Source: Cordylochernes scorpioides | Taxonomy: Eukaryota; Arthropoda; Arachnida; Pseudoscorpiones; Chernetidae | Reading direction: 5' to 3' | DNA length: 64,000 nucleotides | Assembly (NCBI GenBank): GCA_030710605.1 | Contig: CP092864.1 | Coordinates: forward strand, 143,303,361-143,367,360 | Part shown: in pieces, positions 1 to 10,201 of the stretch | How positions within the stretch are numbered: the stretch's first letter is position 1 | Layout of the letters: each line of letters starts with the position of its first letter | The notes under the pieces: model-generated | What the model saw: only the letters and a program-made list of their open reading frames with translations | The model's database searches: none | What the model was told of the DNA's origin: nothing | Made by a program: the position numbers and the translations under genes

Positions 1-587
1 TTATCCCAATGATTTTAAAACATATCGAAGAGTACCACAAATAAAAGTTATTGGGATTTATAGACAGAATGTTTTGCGAATACGTTTAAAATTTGATTCA
101 GTGTCGTTTGCTTCACAAAGCTTGCAAGAAATTTGAATTATGATAGAAACAGGTATTTTCATAATTAACCAAATGGAAAGATAGATAATCAAATCCCAAG
201 AGAATGATTTTTCGATCATTTTGGCAAAGAAGGAATCCTCAAAATAGAATATATTCGATAGGTTAATCTATAGGCATAGATCGTATCTGCATACCAGCGG
301 CCATGTATGCAAATCAAGCTCTCGACCATCCATCAAGTCTAGAGCTGGAAGACAACGGGGAGATGGAGCCGAGGAATCTGGTGGGGGGACGAAAAGAAAA
401 TTGCCCGGAATATTTGAAACACTTTCGATCCTTAAATCCGAAAAACAGGGACTTTACGGAACATTACGTGTCAGGAGATAATTAATTATTGGTAATTATC
501 TCATTACGCAAGGCCGTCAGAAAAACCCGCCCCGGACTGACCAATCGGAGACGCCTTCGAGCGGAAAGAGGAATTCTCTAGAGACGC
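1..587. other. Unclassified AT-rich sequence
   Basis: No gene or repeat is recognised. A 60-codon open frame at 303-485 has no recognisable motif and is probably chance. The last 100 bases are more GC-rich and lead into the minisatellite. Confidence 0.5.
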
Positions 588-2136
588 CTCCCGGAATGTC
601 GCGGAGTAAACATGGCAACATTACTTCTTTACAGGAATGTCGCGGTCTAGGCATCACTTTCCTTCTCGACTCTTTCTACACATCTACTTCTTTACAGAAA
701 TGTTTCAGAGTGAACATCGCAAACATTACTTCTTTACAGGAATGCCGCGGTCTAGACATTACTTTCCTTCTCGACTCTTTCTACACAACTACTTCTTTAC
801 AGGAATGCCGCGGTCTAGACATCACTTTCCTTCTCGACTCTTTCTACACAACTACTTCTTTACAGGAATGTCGCGGTCCAGGCATCACTTTACTTCTCGA
901 CTCTTTCTACACAACTATTTCTTTACAGGAATGCCGCGGTCTAGACTTAACTTTCCTTCTCGACTCTTTCTACACAACTACTTCTTTACAGGAATGTCGC
1001 GGTCTAGACATCACTTTCCTTCTCGACTCTTTCTATACATCTACTTCTTTACAGGAATGTCGCGGTCTAGACATCACTTTCCTTCTCGACTCTTTCTACA
1101 CAACTACTTCTTTACAGGAATGTCGCGGTCCAGGCATCACTTTCCTTCTCGACTCTTTCTATACATCTACTTCTTTACAGGAATGTCGCGGTCTAGACAT
1201 CACTTTCCTTTTCGACTCTTTCTACACAACTACTTCTTTACAGGAATGTCGCGGTCTAGACATCACTTTCCTTCTCGACTCTTTCTACACAACTACTTCT
1301 TTACAGGAATGTCGCGGTCCAGGCATCACTTTCCTTCACGACTCTTTCTACACAACTACTTCTTTACAGGAATGTCGCGGTCTAGACATCACTTTCCTTC
1401 TCGACTCTTTCTACACAACTACTTCTTTACAGGAATGCCGCGGTCTAGACATAACTTTCCTTCTCGACTCTTTCTACACAACTACTTCTTTACAGGAATG
1501 TCGCGGTCCAGGCATCACTTTCCTTCACGACTCTTTCTACACAACTACTTCTTTACAGGAATGTCGCGGTCTAGACATCACTTTCCTTCTCGACTCTTTC
1601 TACACAACTACTTCTTTACAGGAATGTCGCGGTCCAGGCATCACTTTCCTTCTCGACTCTTTCTATACATCTACTTCTTTACAGGAATGTCGCGGTCTAG
1701 ACATCACTTTCCTTCTCGACTCTTTCTATACATCTACTTCTTTACAGGAATGTCGCGGTCTAGACATCACTTTCCTTCTCGACTCTTTCTACACAACTAC
1801 TTCTTTACAGGAATGTCGCGGTCTAGACATCACTTTCCTTCTCGACTCTTTCTACACAACTACTTCCTTACAGGAATGTCGCGGTCTAGACATCACTTTC
1901 CTTCTCGACTCTTTCTACACAACTACTTCTTTACAGGAATGTCGCGGTCCAGGCATCACTTTCCTTCACGACTCTTTCTATACATCTACTTCTTTACAGG
2001 AATGCCGCTGTCTAGACATCACTTTCCTTCACGACTCTTTCTACACAATTACTTTACAGGGATGTCGCGGTCTAGACATCACTTTCCTTCTCGACTCTTT
2101 TTACACAACTACTTCTTTACAGGAATGTCGCGAAGT
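588..2136 (+). repeat. 63-bp minisatellite, about 24 units
   Basis: Tandem array with a 63-bp unit beginning around ACTTCTTTACAGGAATGTCG. The first two or three units are diverged and the rest differ by a few substitutions: CTAGAC/CCAGGC after CGCGGT, TACACAACT/TATACATCT, and CTCGAC/CACGAC. Because 63 is a multiple of three and the unit lacks stops in two plus frames, two overlapping frames of over 500 codons stay open. Both read as 21-residue repeats with no domain. Coding is unlikely: two frames are equally open and the changes show no preference for either. The unit variants recur in a patchy order, as expected from unequal exchange or replication slippage. Confidence 0.95.
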
Positions 2137-2351
2137 GTGCAAACACCGCCTTCCTTCCTGCCTCTAGCGAGAAGCCTATATGTATGATCCTTGAGAAAAC
2201 CCTTTTTCATCCTGATAGGAAAACACATCAAATGTATAAAAAGCCAGATCAGCTTATATTTTCTTTTTAAATAATACGCAATCAAGTTGTCGGTCCGATT
2301 TTTTTAGTTCCTCGAAAAAAAAAAAAAAAAAGTAAAGATCTCTTAGTTGTG

Positions 2352-2445
2352 TAATGGTGGTGTCTTGCCCATGGAGCAGATCAGAACGGTCCGTGCACCC
2401 TGATTACCATACCGGCAAACTGAGGTGCCTTGTCCGTATGGATGT
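2352..2445 (+). mobile_element. LINE-K fragment
   Basis: This stretch (GGTGTCTTGCCCATGGAGCA onward) matches the reverse complement of 35280-35367 at roughly 85-90% by eye. That other copy runs into a 3' end with an AATAAATAAATAAA tail, so both look like pieces of one LINE-like family. No reverse transcriptase domain is present in either. Confidence 0.55.
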
Positions 2446-2499
2446 CCTCTTCTGGATTGATGTCTGCCATATAAAGGGCTGCAAGGATGGCCGGGCAAC

Positions 2500-2703
2500 T
2501 GGAATCGGTGGGTGCTATGCCCCGTTAGTCAGCCACATTTCAGAGTTCCCTGTAGGCTTTCACGGTTACCGTAGGCTCTTCATCAGACGTCACTGCTCTA
2601 GAAATGTGGTGGTGTCTTGTCCATCCATAGAAAGGAGGGGGGGATGCCATTGCCCGGTTAGTCAGCCACATTTCAGAGTTCCCTGTTCACGGTTACCGTA
2701 GCG
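2500..2703 (+). repeat. Local direct duplication
   Basis: A segment containing GTTAGTCAGCCACATTTCAG, TTCCCTGT and CACGGTTACCGTAG occurs at about 2523-2575 and again at about 2658-2701. The second copy lacks a few bases (GTAGGCTTTCA). A 115-codon open frame spans both but has no recognisable domain. Confidence 0.7.
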
Positions 2704-3195
2704 GTTCGGGGCTCACGACACCGTACTTCATCCTACAGGGCAGTCCCTTACTTGTGCTGCTTCTCCCGCCCTCCATGTCGAGGAGGGGTTGGATTTCTGT
2801 GACTGTACTTGGGTGATGAAGCGCTCATATAGCCGGACTTTCAGATTATCTATAACCAATTTTTTTTTTTTTTATTTACAGACAATCCTGTGATTTTCTG
2901 AGGTGAACATTATTCGACTTTGGTAAATTTCAAATTAAACATTGTAGCAATGATATATACGGTGAATTATAGATAGGAAATATATTTTTGAACTTTGTTT
3001 TCCAAGCAATAGATCTAAACAACTACCATACGAATCTTTTTATTTTTTTTTTTTCATTTTAAAAATTCGCATAATGTAATTATATATGAATTACAAACGA
3101 TCAAGATAAAATAAAATAACGCATTGATATTCCGAATAATTATTTGTTTACACTTTTTAGTATATTCAGAAAAAAAAAATACATTTTTTTATAGA

Positions 3196-3274
3196 AGCCT
3201 AGGGCGCCTCTCCGTTAAAATAAACGTCAAAACCATCTATTGACCGTCGCCGCAACTAGCGACCTCGGGTCGTT
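3196..3274 (-). repeat. Dispersed repeat, body of family HH2
   Basis: The reverse complement reads CGACCCGAGGTCGCTAGTTG and continues with a version of the sequence at 59150-59235. A shorter match lies at 48990-49010, next to a hammerhead motif. This copy has no hammerhead nearby. The remainder of 2704-3434 is AT-rich with no recognised feature. Confidence 0.6.
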
Positions 3275-3495
3275 TTTTATATATAATTTTTAATTTCTAT
3301 CCAACATTTCACGTACAGTACATACATAAATCTGCACAAAAGAAAAAAATTAAAAGTCTCAAATAACCAACACTTTCAAATATATTTTTAGTAAGAAAAA
3401 TATTTTAGAAAAATTTATGGCAGCATATTTATTATTATGAAGAAACGTATCATTAAATGGAAGATAGGTATCTTTTATTTGTAAACGTTACGAGC

Positions 3496-3519
3496 TTTCG
3501 GGCAAACGCCCTTCTACAG
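3496..3519 (-). ncRNA. Hammerhead-like motif, left arm
   Basis: Mirror copy of the motif at 4097-4120. On the minus strand: CTGTAGA, then a stem GGGC-GTTT-GCCC, then GAAA. The canonical core is CUGANGA, so A6 is U here and self-cleavage is unlikely. Confidence 0.45.
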
Positions 3520-4096
3520 GTTTGACAGAAAATTAAGGCGAGAGACCGACCTATATACAAGGGATGATTTACATAATAAACAATTTTTATAACTTAGCAG
3601 TAAGAATTTTTAATTTTTAATAAGTAACTATTGTATTGATATGGTAATAAGATGTTGTATACTAGATTTTTAACTATGTAAAAAAGGAATAGATTAACTT
3701 GAAACAAAGATATCATAAATTTCAGGAATTTCTATTTTTCTATTTATGCTTTTAAGTTTGGTGGATACTATGGATTCTAACATTAATCTTTGGTGTAGGT
3801 TGGGTATGTTACCCAACCTACACCAAAGATTAATGTTAGAATCCATAGTATCCACCAAACTTAAAAGCATAAATAGAAAAATAGAAATTCCTGAAATTTA
3901 TGATATCTTTGTTTCAAGTTAATCTATTCCTTTTTTACATAGTTAAAAATCTAGTATACAACATCTTATTACCATATCAATACAATAGTTACTTATTAAA
4001 AATTAAAAATTCTTACTGCTAAGTTATAAAAATTGTTTATTATGTAAATCATCCCTTGTATATAGGTCGGTCTCTCGCCTTAATTTTCTGTCAAAC

Positions 4097-4120
4097 CTGT
4101 AGAAGGGCGTTTGCCCGAAA
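4097..4120 (+). ncRNA. Hammerhead-like motif, right arm
   Basis: CTGTAGA (4097-4103), an A, stem II GGGC/GCCC with loop GTTT (4105-4116), then GAAA (4117-4120). The layout is that of a hammerhead core with a substituted A6. Equivalent motifs at 31201-31226, 31487-31512, 54076-54101 and 54173-54198 keep the stem but change its sequence on both sides. Confidence 0.5.
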
Positions 4121-4181
4121 GCTCGTAACGTTTACAAATAAAAGATACCTATCTTCCATTTAATGATACGTTTCTTCATAA

Positions 4182-5195
4182 GCTGTACACCGGAAGAGTT
4201 TTAAGTTTTAATATTTATTATTATTTTTTTTTTTATGATTCTATTTTTTTACGGAAAAAACGATATTGATAACAAAAGAATTATCTAAAATTTTGCTAAT
4301 TTTTAACAAATATTTATAGTAATTAAATAAACAATTAAATATTAACATAATATATTGTTTTTATATAATATATTTTACAAAATACATGTAAATAAAAATA
4401 TTGATAGCTAATTTAATATAATAAATTTAAAATATAATAAAAATATATACTGTAATGTATTAAATAATTTTGTAAATATAAAAAGAAAATTTTCTTTAAA
4501 CTATAAATATTTCAAACGAACTCTTATTTAGTATGTGACGTGTAGGAAATCAGACGATACAATAAAGTGTGTCCATCCGCCCCCTATCGGTGGCAGACGA
4601 TGAGTGACAGGGTTATCGGCTGACGGAGATTAAACGGACGGCTGACCTCTTCTTCTTTATCTTCTGCTTCCCCGGGGATCAAGAGGTTTAGAATGGAGGC
4701 TAGCCGGGGATTATATGTAACTTTTCTCTCTATATGCAACTTTTTCTCACCTTTTCGTCTGCTTCTTTTCAACTTTTCCCCTATATCTGTTTATTTCCAT
4801 CATTTGTGTTTATTAGCTAAATTAAAATAAAAATTAAACCAATTTACTAAATATAAAAATGTATAAAATTAAATGCCTAATTAGGTATATTCATTTATTA
4901 ATGTTTTTACGAGTTTTTTTCAAAAAATATTTTAAAAGTACAATAAACTTTGAAGAACTATTTTTACTTGATAATAGTTATATCTCAAAAGTTGTTTAAA
5001 ACTGGACAAAAACTAAACGACTTTGTCATTAGATTTATAGATACTTGAAGCTCGTTCTATTCTTGTGATGCTATTTTCATGAGAATATTAGGCAAGAAAC
5101 AAAAATATTAACATATTTCTAAACTTATCGGTGTAAAGTATTTTTAAAAGTAGTACAAAAGTGAAATTGTACTGGGAATAGGTCGATAGCGTTAC
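4182..5195. other. Unclassified AT-rich sequence
   Basis: Very AT-rich, with long A/T runs. The stretch 4540-4780 is less AT-rich and has a 62-codon minus-strand frame without recognisable motifs. No gene or repeat family is supported. Confidence 0.5.
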
Positions 5196-5515
5196 ACATC
5201 CAAGATGGAGAACATTGCGACTGCTGTGATAGAGATGCATGAATACATCTAAAGGCTCTTCATTGGACACGACAACAACAGAAAATTGACATGGACCAAG
5301 AGCAGCAGCTTTACACACCTAAGATAGTGAACATTGCGACTGCTGTGATAGAGATGCATGGGGATATCTGAGGCTCTTCATTGTACACAACAACAACAGA
5401 AATTTGACATGCACCAAGAACAGCAGCTTTACACACCTAAGATGGTGGACATTGCGACTGCTGTGATAGAGATGCATGGGGACATCTGAGGCTTTTCATT
5501 GGACAGGACAACAAC
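5196..5515 (+). repeat. 118-119 bp tandem repeat, about 2.7 units
   Basis: ACATTGCGACTGCTGTGATA recurs with spacings of 119 and 118 bp (anchors at 5213, 5332 and 5450). Each unit ends in AACAACAACAGAAA then CAGCAGCTTTACACACC. Units differ by scattered substitutions. There is no coding signal. Confidence 0.9.
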
Positions 5516-6182
5516 AATAATAGGTCAATAAATTAAGAAAATGCTTTTCATGATTGTTAAACTGAAATTTTCTGATGTTTAAACGTATACGTGATTGACT
5601 TTTCTTGATTAATCAAGAAAGGGCAGTTGGAAATATTCTAAAAGAATTAAAAAATCAACAATATTAGTTGATACTTACTATAACAGATGGTGCCATCAGA
5701 AACTTCCAATGTTAAAAAAATTGTTATTCCAAATGTAAAATTTACCAATTATATTGAAACATCCCGAAAGATAAATATATTAAAATAGGAAATCTATATA
5801 ATATATTTTAAATTAGGGGGGTTTTAAAGTTATAATCACAAAAGTTGTTATTCAAATTTGAAAAATAAATGGTTAAGATATTACCTTTGAATGAATTTTT
5901 TTTTTTTAAATTCTGACTAGCATATCTTTCCAAAATTTGAAGCATTCATCAAAATATAAGGAATGCCATCTATAGAATTTGATTTTATAATATCAAATAA
6001 ATTCCAATAATATCTTATATACAAACACGTTTGCACATATATCAAAATTTCAGGGATCATTTAAAATTACACGAAAACAGAGCATATACAAATATGAAAT
6101 TAGAATAGCATAGGTACAAAAGAAATCAGTATTCAATTAAAAAATTATAATTTTGGAGAAAATATTATAAGGACTTTTAGAG
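5516..6182. other. Unclassified AT-rich sequence
   Basis: AT-rich single-copy-looking sequence. No open frame of note and no match to other families in the window. Confidence 0.5.
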
Positions 6183-6238
6183 ATATGGAACGCTTTTTTT
6201 TTTTTCACGATTTTGCGTGTCATCCTTGCGCAGGGGCC

Positions 6239-6278
<40 letters not shown>

Positions 6279-6301
6279 ACCGCCGAACAAGCGTGTACAC
6301 T
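6183..6301 (-). pseudogene. U6 spliceosomal snRNA copy, probably a pseudogene
   Basis: The minus strand carries the diagnostic U6 core, including CATATACTAAAATTGG, AACGATACAGAGAAGATTAG (the ACAGAGA box and the AGC region used in pairing with U4 and U2) and CATGGCCCCTGCGCAAGGAT. U6 forms the catalytic centre of the spliceosome and is normally made by RNA polymerase III from a short gene ending in a T-run. Here the 3' part GTGAAGCGTTCC is split by about ten extra A residues. The sequence after CCATAT is CTC rather than a T-run, so a terminator is missing. The 5' end is also altered: CGCTTGTTCGGCGG, where U6 normally has a TGCTTCGGC-type stem. A retro-copied or decayed U6 is the best explanation. 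Confidence 0.85.
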
Positions 6302-6482
6302 ATACTTGTCATTATCGACACATTGTAGATGGCTGATCTAACAATGGGGTTCATCTAGGGGAGACAACACCGAGCCGAACATTTGTTGCTTCCACAGTCT
6401 TAATAGAATTAGGAGCGTTTGGTTTTTAGAAGCATCGAGCAAGATTGAAGGAACTGGGCTAAAGGAAATGAGTCTAAGATAG

Positions 6483-6535
6483 AGAGAGGGAGTTGTAGCA
6501 GCGATAGAGAGGGAGTTGTAGCAGCGATAGAGAGG
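6483..6535 (-). repeat. 23-bp minisatellite, left part
   Basis: Just over two units of the 23-bp repeat (GTTGTAGCAGCGATAGAGAG), cut off by a LINE fragment. The array resumes at 7107. The shared CAGCGATAGAGAGG at both edges could be the target-site duplication of the insertion or simply the array unit. Confidence 0.85.
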
Positions 6536-7106
6536 ACGGTTGACGGTTAAACATACTTTATTGACTACTAGTCAATTATGGATGAAAAATAATGGAATAA
6601 TACAATGAAATTATGATTGAGGAAGGCTCCACCATCTTGCTAGAGTCCTCCTCCAGACGATGAGAGGGTCTTCTTGGACGCCCCGTATCTCCAGGCCCAG
6701 GAAGTGCTTGTAGATACGGGTCTTGGCAGACGCCAGGATGGCCAGGGCGTCGTCCTCCAGGTCATGCCCGAAGATCCATCCCTGCAGGTCAGGGGGCCGC
6801 TGGATGATAGTGAAGGCCTCCAGGATGACAGGCCTGATCCGCCTACAGGACCAGTAGCGGTGGGCCAGTGACAGGTCTTCGGACCCACAGGCGATGCAGG
6901 AATCCCGGGCTGAGGCCGGATGCGCTGGATGGGAAGGGCGTGAAGGGCCAGCCGCACGGCAACGTCGGCATTGTGCCCCGAGAAGGCACCTCGCCGGAGA
7001 GAAGGCCAGCTGATGGAGATGAGGATGCTGACGTGGGGAAGCCACCGGGCTAGCAGCTGGGTGATGGGCAGTGCAGCCAGGCGTGGACGTTCTAGCATGC
7101 GGCGGG
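6536..7106 (-). pseudogene. LINE fragment, C-terminal end of ORF2 plus 3' UTR, inside the minisatellite
   Basis: On the minus strand, two overlapping frames (7098-6640 and 7045-6611) each carry part of a non-LTR retrotransposon C-terminus. The upstream frame has a segment reading LRRGAFSGHNADVAVRLALH. The downstream frame has CIACGSEDLSLAHRYWSC, a C-x2-C...H-x4-C zinc-binding pattern typical of LINE ORF2 tails. The change of frame between them shows at least one indel, so the copy is dead. After the stop comes a short 3' UTR with CAATAAAG near the edge. It is far more GC-rich than its neighbours. The LINE clade cannot be decided from this tail alone. Confidence 0.75.
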
Positions 7107-7925
7107 CAGCGATAGAGAGGGAGTTGTAGCAGCGATAGAGAGGGAATTGTAGCAGCGATAGAGAGGAAGTTGTAGCAGCGTTAGACCGGGAGTTGTAGCA
7201 GCGATAGAGAGGGAATTGTAGCAGCGATAGAGAGGGAATTGTAGCAGCGATAGAGAGGGAATTGTAGCAGCGATAGAGAGGGAGTTGTAGCAGCGATAGA
7301 GAGGGAATTGTAGCAGCGATAGAGAGGAAGTTGTAGCAGCGTTAGACCGGGAGTTGTAGCAGCGATAGAGAGGGAATTGTAGCAGCGATAGAGAGGGAAT
7401 TGTAGCAGCGATAGAGAGGGAATTGTAGCAGCGATAGAGAGGGAGTTGTAGCAGCGATAGAGAGGGAATTGTAGCAGCGATAGAGAGGAAGTTGTAGCAG
7501 CGTTAGACCGGGAGTTGTAGCAGCGATAGAGAGGGAATTGTAGCAGCGATAGAGAGGGAATTGTAGCAGCGATAGAGAGGGAGTTGTAGCAGCGATAGAG
7601 AGGGAGTTGTAGCAGCGATAGAGAGGGAGTTGTAGCAGCGATAGAGAGGGAATTGTAGCAGCGATAGAGAGGAAGTTGTAGCAGCGTTAGACCGGGAGTT
7701 GTAGCAGCGATAGAGAGGGAATTGTAGCAGCGATAGAGAGGGAATTGTAGCAGCGATAGAGAGGGAGTTGTAGCAGCGATAGAGAGGGAGTTGTAGCAGC
7801 GATAGAGAGGGAGTTGTAGCAGCGATAGAGAGGGAGTTGTAGCAGCGATAGAGAGGGAGTTGTAGCAGCGATAGAGAGGGAGTTGTAGCAGCGATAGAGA
7901 GGGAGTTGTAGCAGCGATAGAGAGG
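7107..7925 (-). repeat. 23-bp minisatellite, main array, about 35 units
   Basis: Unit GTTGTAGCAGCGATAGAGAG plus GGA. A variant pair (GGAAGTTGTAGCAGCGTTAG then ACCGGGA) appears at about 7168, 7330, 7490 and 7673, giving a higher-order period of roughly seven units. Since 23 is not a multiple of three, each minus-strand frame reads the same 23-residue peptide repeat, which explains the long open frames (up to 313 codons). They are not taken as genes. Confidence 0.95.
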
Positions 7926-8473
7926 TAGTAGCGACCAAGTCCGGTCCAACGAGGTCCGAGGGAGTGTCCGGCCACCAGGCCGTCAATCGCACGGCCAATT
8001 TCACGGCTGACCGACTCCACCGTAATGGACTTCTTCCGTATTGATTGGGACCAAATTAGTTTGATTAGGACCCATCTGTGGGATGTCGCCCTGCTAGGAT
8101 TACTTAGGTACCGCCTTTTCACTTAGTCCACTTACCTCCACAACTTTACCTAGAGTTGTTTTTAGCCATCTTTTCAATGGAACCCCCACCATCAACTTTA
8201 CTAAGAACGATACCGTGAACCATAAAGCAATTTTTAATGAGAAAAAAACCGCGAATATCACTCTAAACTTCACAGTGAACAATACCACAAACTTTATCCA
8301 GAATGATACCCGCAAATCATAACCTTTTTTTTGTTAAACGATATTACGAACCTAATCGCTAACTTTATGGTGAAAGATATCGAGGACGTCACTACAAACA
8401 TTTGATAATTATTTCAAAGTGAATCTCATATTCTGAGAAAGAAAGAGTGCTGAGCGTCTGCAATTTCCTAAAA
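7926..8473 (+). other. Unclassified sequence with a short sequon-rich open stretch
   Basis: Between 8116 and 8322 one plus frame is open without an ATG and contains at least seven N-x-T tripeptides (NGT, NFT, NDT, NIT, NFT, NNT, NDT). It is preceded by a pyrimidine-rich tract ending in AG at about 8113-8127, which could be a splice acceptor. The spacing of the NxT codons suggests a worn short repeat. I cannot assign a product. Confidence 0.3.
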
Positions 8474-8788
8474 AAAAAATATTTTTTGCGTATCCCTAGT
8501 AAACGTGGTACGGGTCATGATAATCATGGTGGGTAGAGGTAGGCTGCTGCTTTAACTGTAAGTGCACCACATATCTACACATGTGAAAAGCAGTTAGACT
8601 TTGCACTTACAAATTTGCCAGAGCCCCGTTTGGTTACTTGCACTCGCTTGTGGGGTTGGAATTTTGCAAGAATCGGGGGCCATTGGAGCATTTTTTTTTT
8701 AATCAGAAAAAAGTGCCCAATGCGGGAATCGAACCCGGGTCATAGCGGTCGAAAACCAAAAGTTTAAACCATCCTTCCACCGACCCCC
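8474..8788 (-). mobile_element. SINE-1 copy with 12-bp TSD
   Basis: tRNA-headed SINE. On the minus strand it starts GGGGGTCGGTGGAAGGATGG, has a B box GGGTTCGATTCC, then CCCGCATTGGGCAC, a body with the palindrome CCATGATTATCATG(A/G), and ends near GGGATACGCAAAA. The flanking 12-bp duplication AATTTCCTAAAA (8462-8473 and 8789-8800) shows retrotransposition. The head has a TTTTCGA loop after TTGG, resembling tRNA-Glu(UUC), but the cloverleaf is imperfect. It encodes no protein and would need a partner LINE. Confidence 0.9.
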
Positions 8789-8800
8789 AATTTCCTAAAA

Positions 8801-9249
8801 TAATTTGATAACTAATGGACCTTAAGGAAAAATTTCGATCAATTTTGAGAACCTCAACAAGGAATCATCTTTGGTTCTAAAGATAAACTTTATTTCCCTT
8901 ATTGTTCGAATGATAGTGAGATTTAAGAAATGTGATTCCTCTAAGAAAAAATATGAAATCAATAGACGCTAAAGTGACTGCAATCCCTTTGTTTGCTTTC
9001 AATGAACTCAGGTCAAAATAGTGTAAAAAATATTAAGAAATAATAAAAACGTGACTATATTTCGGACTTTGCTTTCTATTGATAAATAGAGATGAGCTTT
9101 TCATTTTACAAATTACGAAACTAAATTTTCTTCGAAACTTAGATATATTATTTTAAACAAAGAAAAAAAGCGAATTACTATTTGTCTGTAAAATGATACA
9201 CCCGAAGGTAGTCAAATTATTAACTATTAATTATTAACTATTAATGTTA
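8801..9249. other. Unclassified AT-rich sequence
   Basis: No recognisable gene or repeat. Confidence 0.5.
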
Positions 9250-9261
9250 ACATTTTGTTTG

Positions 9262-9604
9262 AACTCCGCCTTTGCCGGTCCAAATCCGGATGAAAAAGGA
9301 GGAGGGGGAGCAGTAACAAGCTCACTAAAAAGCCTGGGCTCAGCTGGCCCGGCTGATAGTACCCTGTAAGGGCTTCTAATCTAGGAATACAGGATGAGCA
9401 ACGTTTGTACGGCTGCACATGGTGTCTGTTCCTCATGTCAGAGGCGGCCATTTCTTTTAGAGCCAAGTCGGCCTGCCACTGAGTAGTGCTCCCAGTCTTA
9501 ATGACAAAGGCAGACGCATTCTACTTTACCCAATCATGATGGTTGTCAACTTTACAAGCTTGATACCTTAGTGTGATTGAGTGGAGATAAGAAAGAAGAA
9601 GAAG
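9262..9604 (+). mobile_element. SINE-3 copy with 12-bp TSD and (GAA)n tail
   Basis: Starts AACTCCGCCTTTGCCGGTCC and ends in GAAAGAAGAAGAAG. It is flanked by ACATTTTGTTTG at 9250-9261 and 9605-9616. The copy at 21742-22108 starts at exactly the same base and also has a TSD, so the 5' end is defined rather than truncated. GGTCCAAATCC near the start loosely resembles a Pol III B box. No coding capacity is evident; a 79-codon minus-strand frame covers most of it but is equally explained by composition. Confidence 0.8.
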
Positions 9605-9616
9605 ACATTTTGTTTG

Positions 9617-10201
9617 GCTTACTTGTATGAAAACAAATTGTTAATCATGTGAATGTTTAAAATCTTCATCTTCATTGTTCTTTTCAGTTATCAATGGCTC
9701 TCAACCATTATCAATGGTTCATGCGGACAATAGTACTAGTTGAAAGCTCGCCTTGAAAAGTTGTAGGGTTAACTGATATACTAGTGGTCGCCAGTTTTAT
9801 TCTAAAGAGATACTTAGAAGCAGGATGGATAAAGTTTTTCAGCATACAGACAAAATTTTCATAAATAATATCTCAAATAGGGCCATACCTATTATTTTTA
9901 TTGTTTTAATGATATGTGCAAAGAAAAAAAATAGCACAATTATCATTTGACCTAGCTTCTCAGGCCGCAACGTAACTCCTTAAAGATTGTTGGCGGTAGA
10001 AATGGTAAGATGACAATAATGTTGGAATATATTCACTGAACCAGACGTGTGAATTTTGTTAATATTATATCACATACATCAGCAACTTAACGCAGTATAT
10101 TTCGACTATTATTATAATTAAAAATATATTTTTTCTTTCAGATCTCTTACACTATAATGATAAAAATTAAAATGATCGGCTAATCATTAGTGTACCTTTG
10201 T
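9617..10201. other. Unclassified AT-rich sequence
   Basis: No recognised gene or repeat. Confidence 0.5.

Larger units (their letters stand above)
3435..4181. repeat. 747-bp near-perfect palindrome (foldback)
   Basis: Two arms of about 372 bp are almost exact reverse complements around a 3-base centre (TGT at 3807-3809). The outer limit is sharp: 3434 and 4182 no longer pair. Each arm contains one hammerhead-like motif, described separately. Two other foldbacks in this window, 31144-31569 and 54027-54248, are built the same way from diverged members of the same family. The arms probably derive from one retroelement end duplicated head to head. There is no protein-coding content. Confidence 0.95.

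Noticed and set aside
588..2187. Two overlapping proteins of over 500 residues in the 63-bp array
   Set aside because: Both are direct products of a stop-free unit whose length is a multiple of three. Two frames are equally open and no codon-position bias is visible.
7181..8122. 313-residue repetitive protein on the minus strand
   Set aside because: It is the 23-bp minisatellite read through; all three minus frames give the same peptide repeat.
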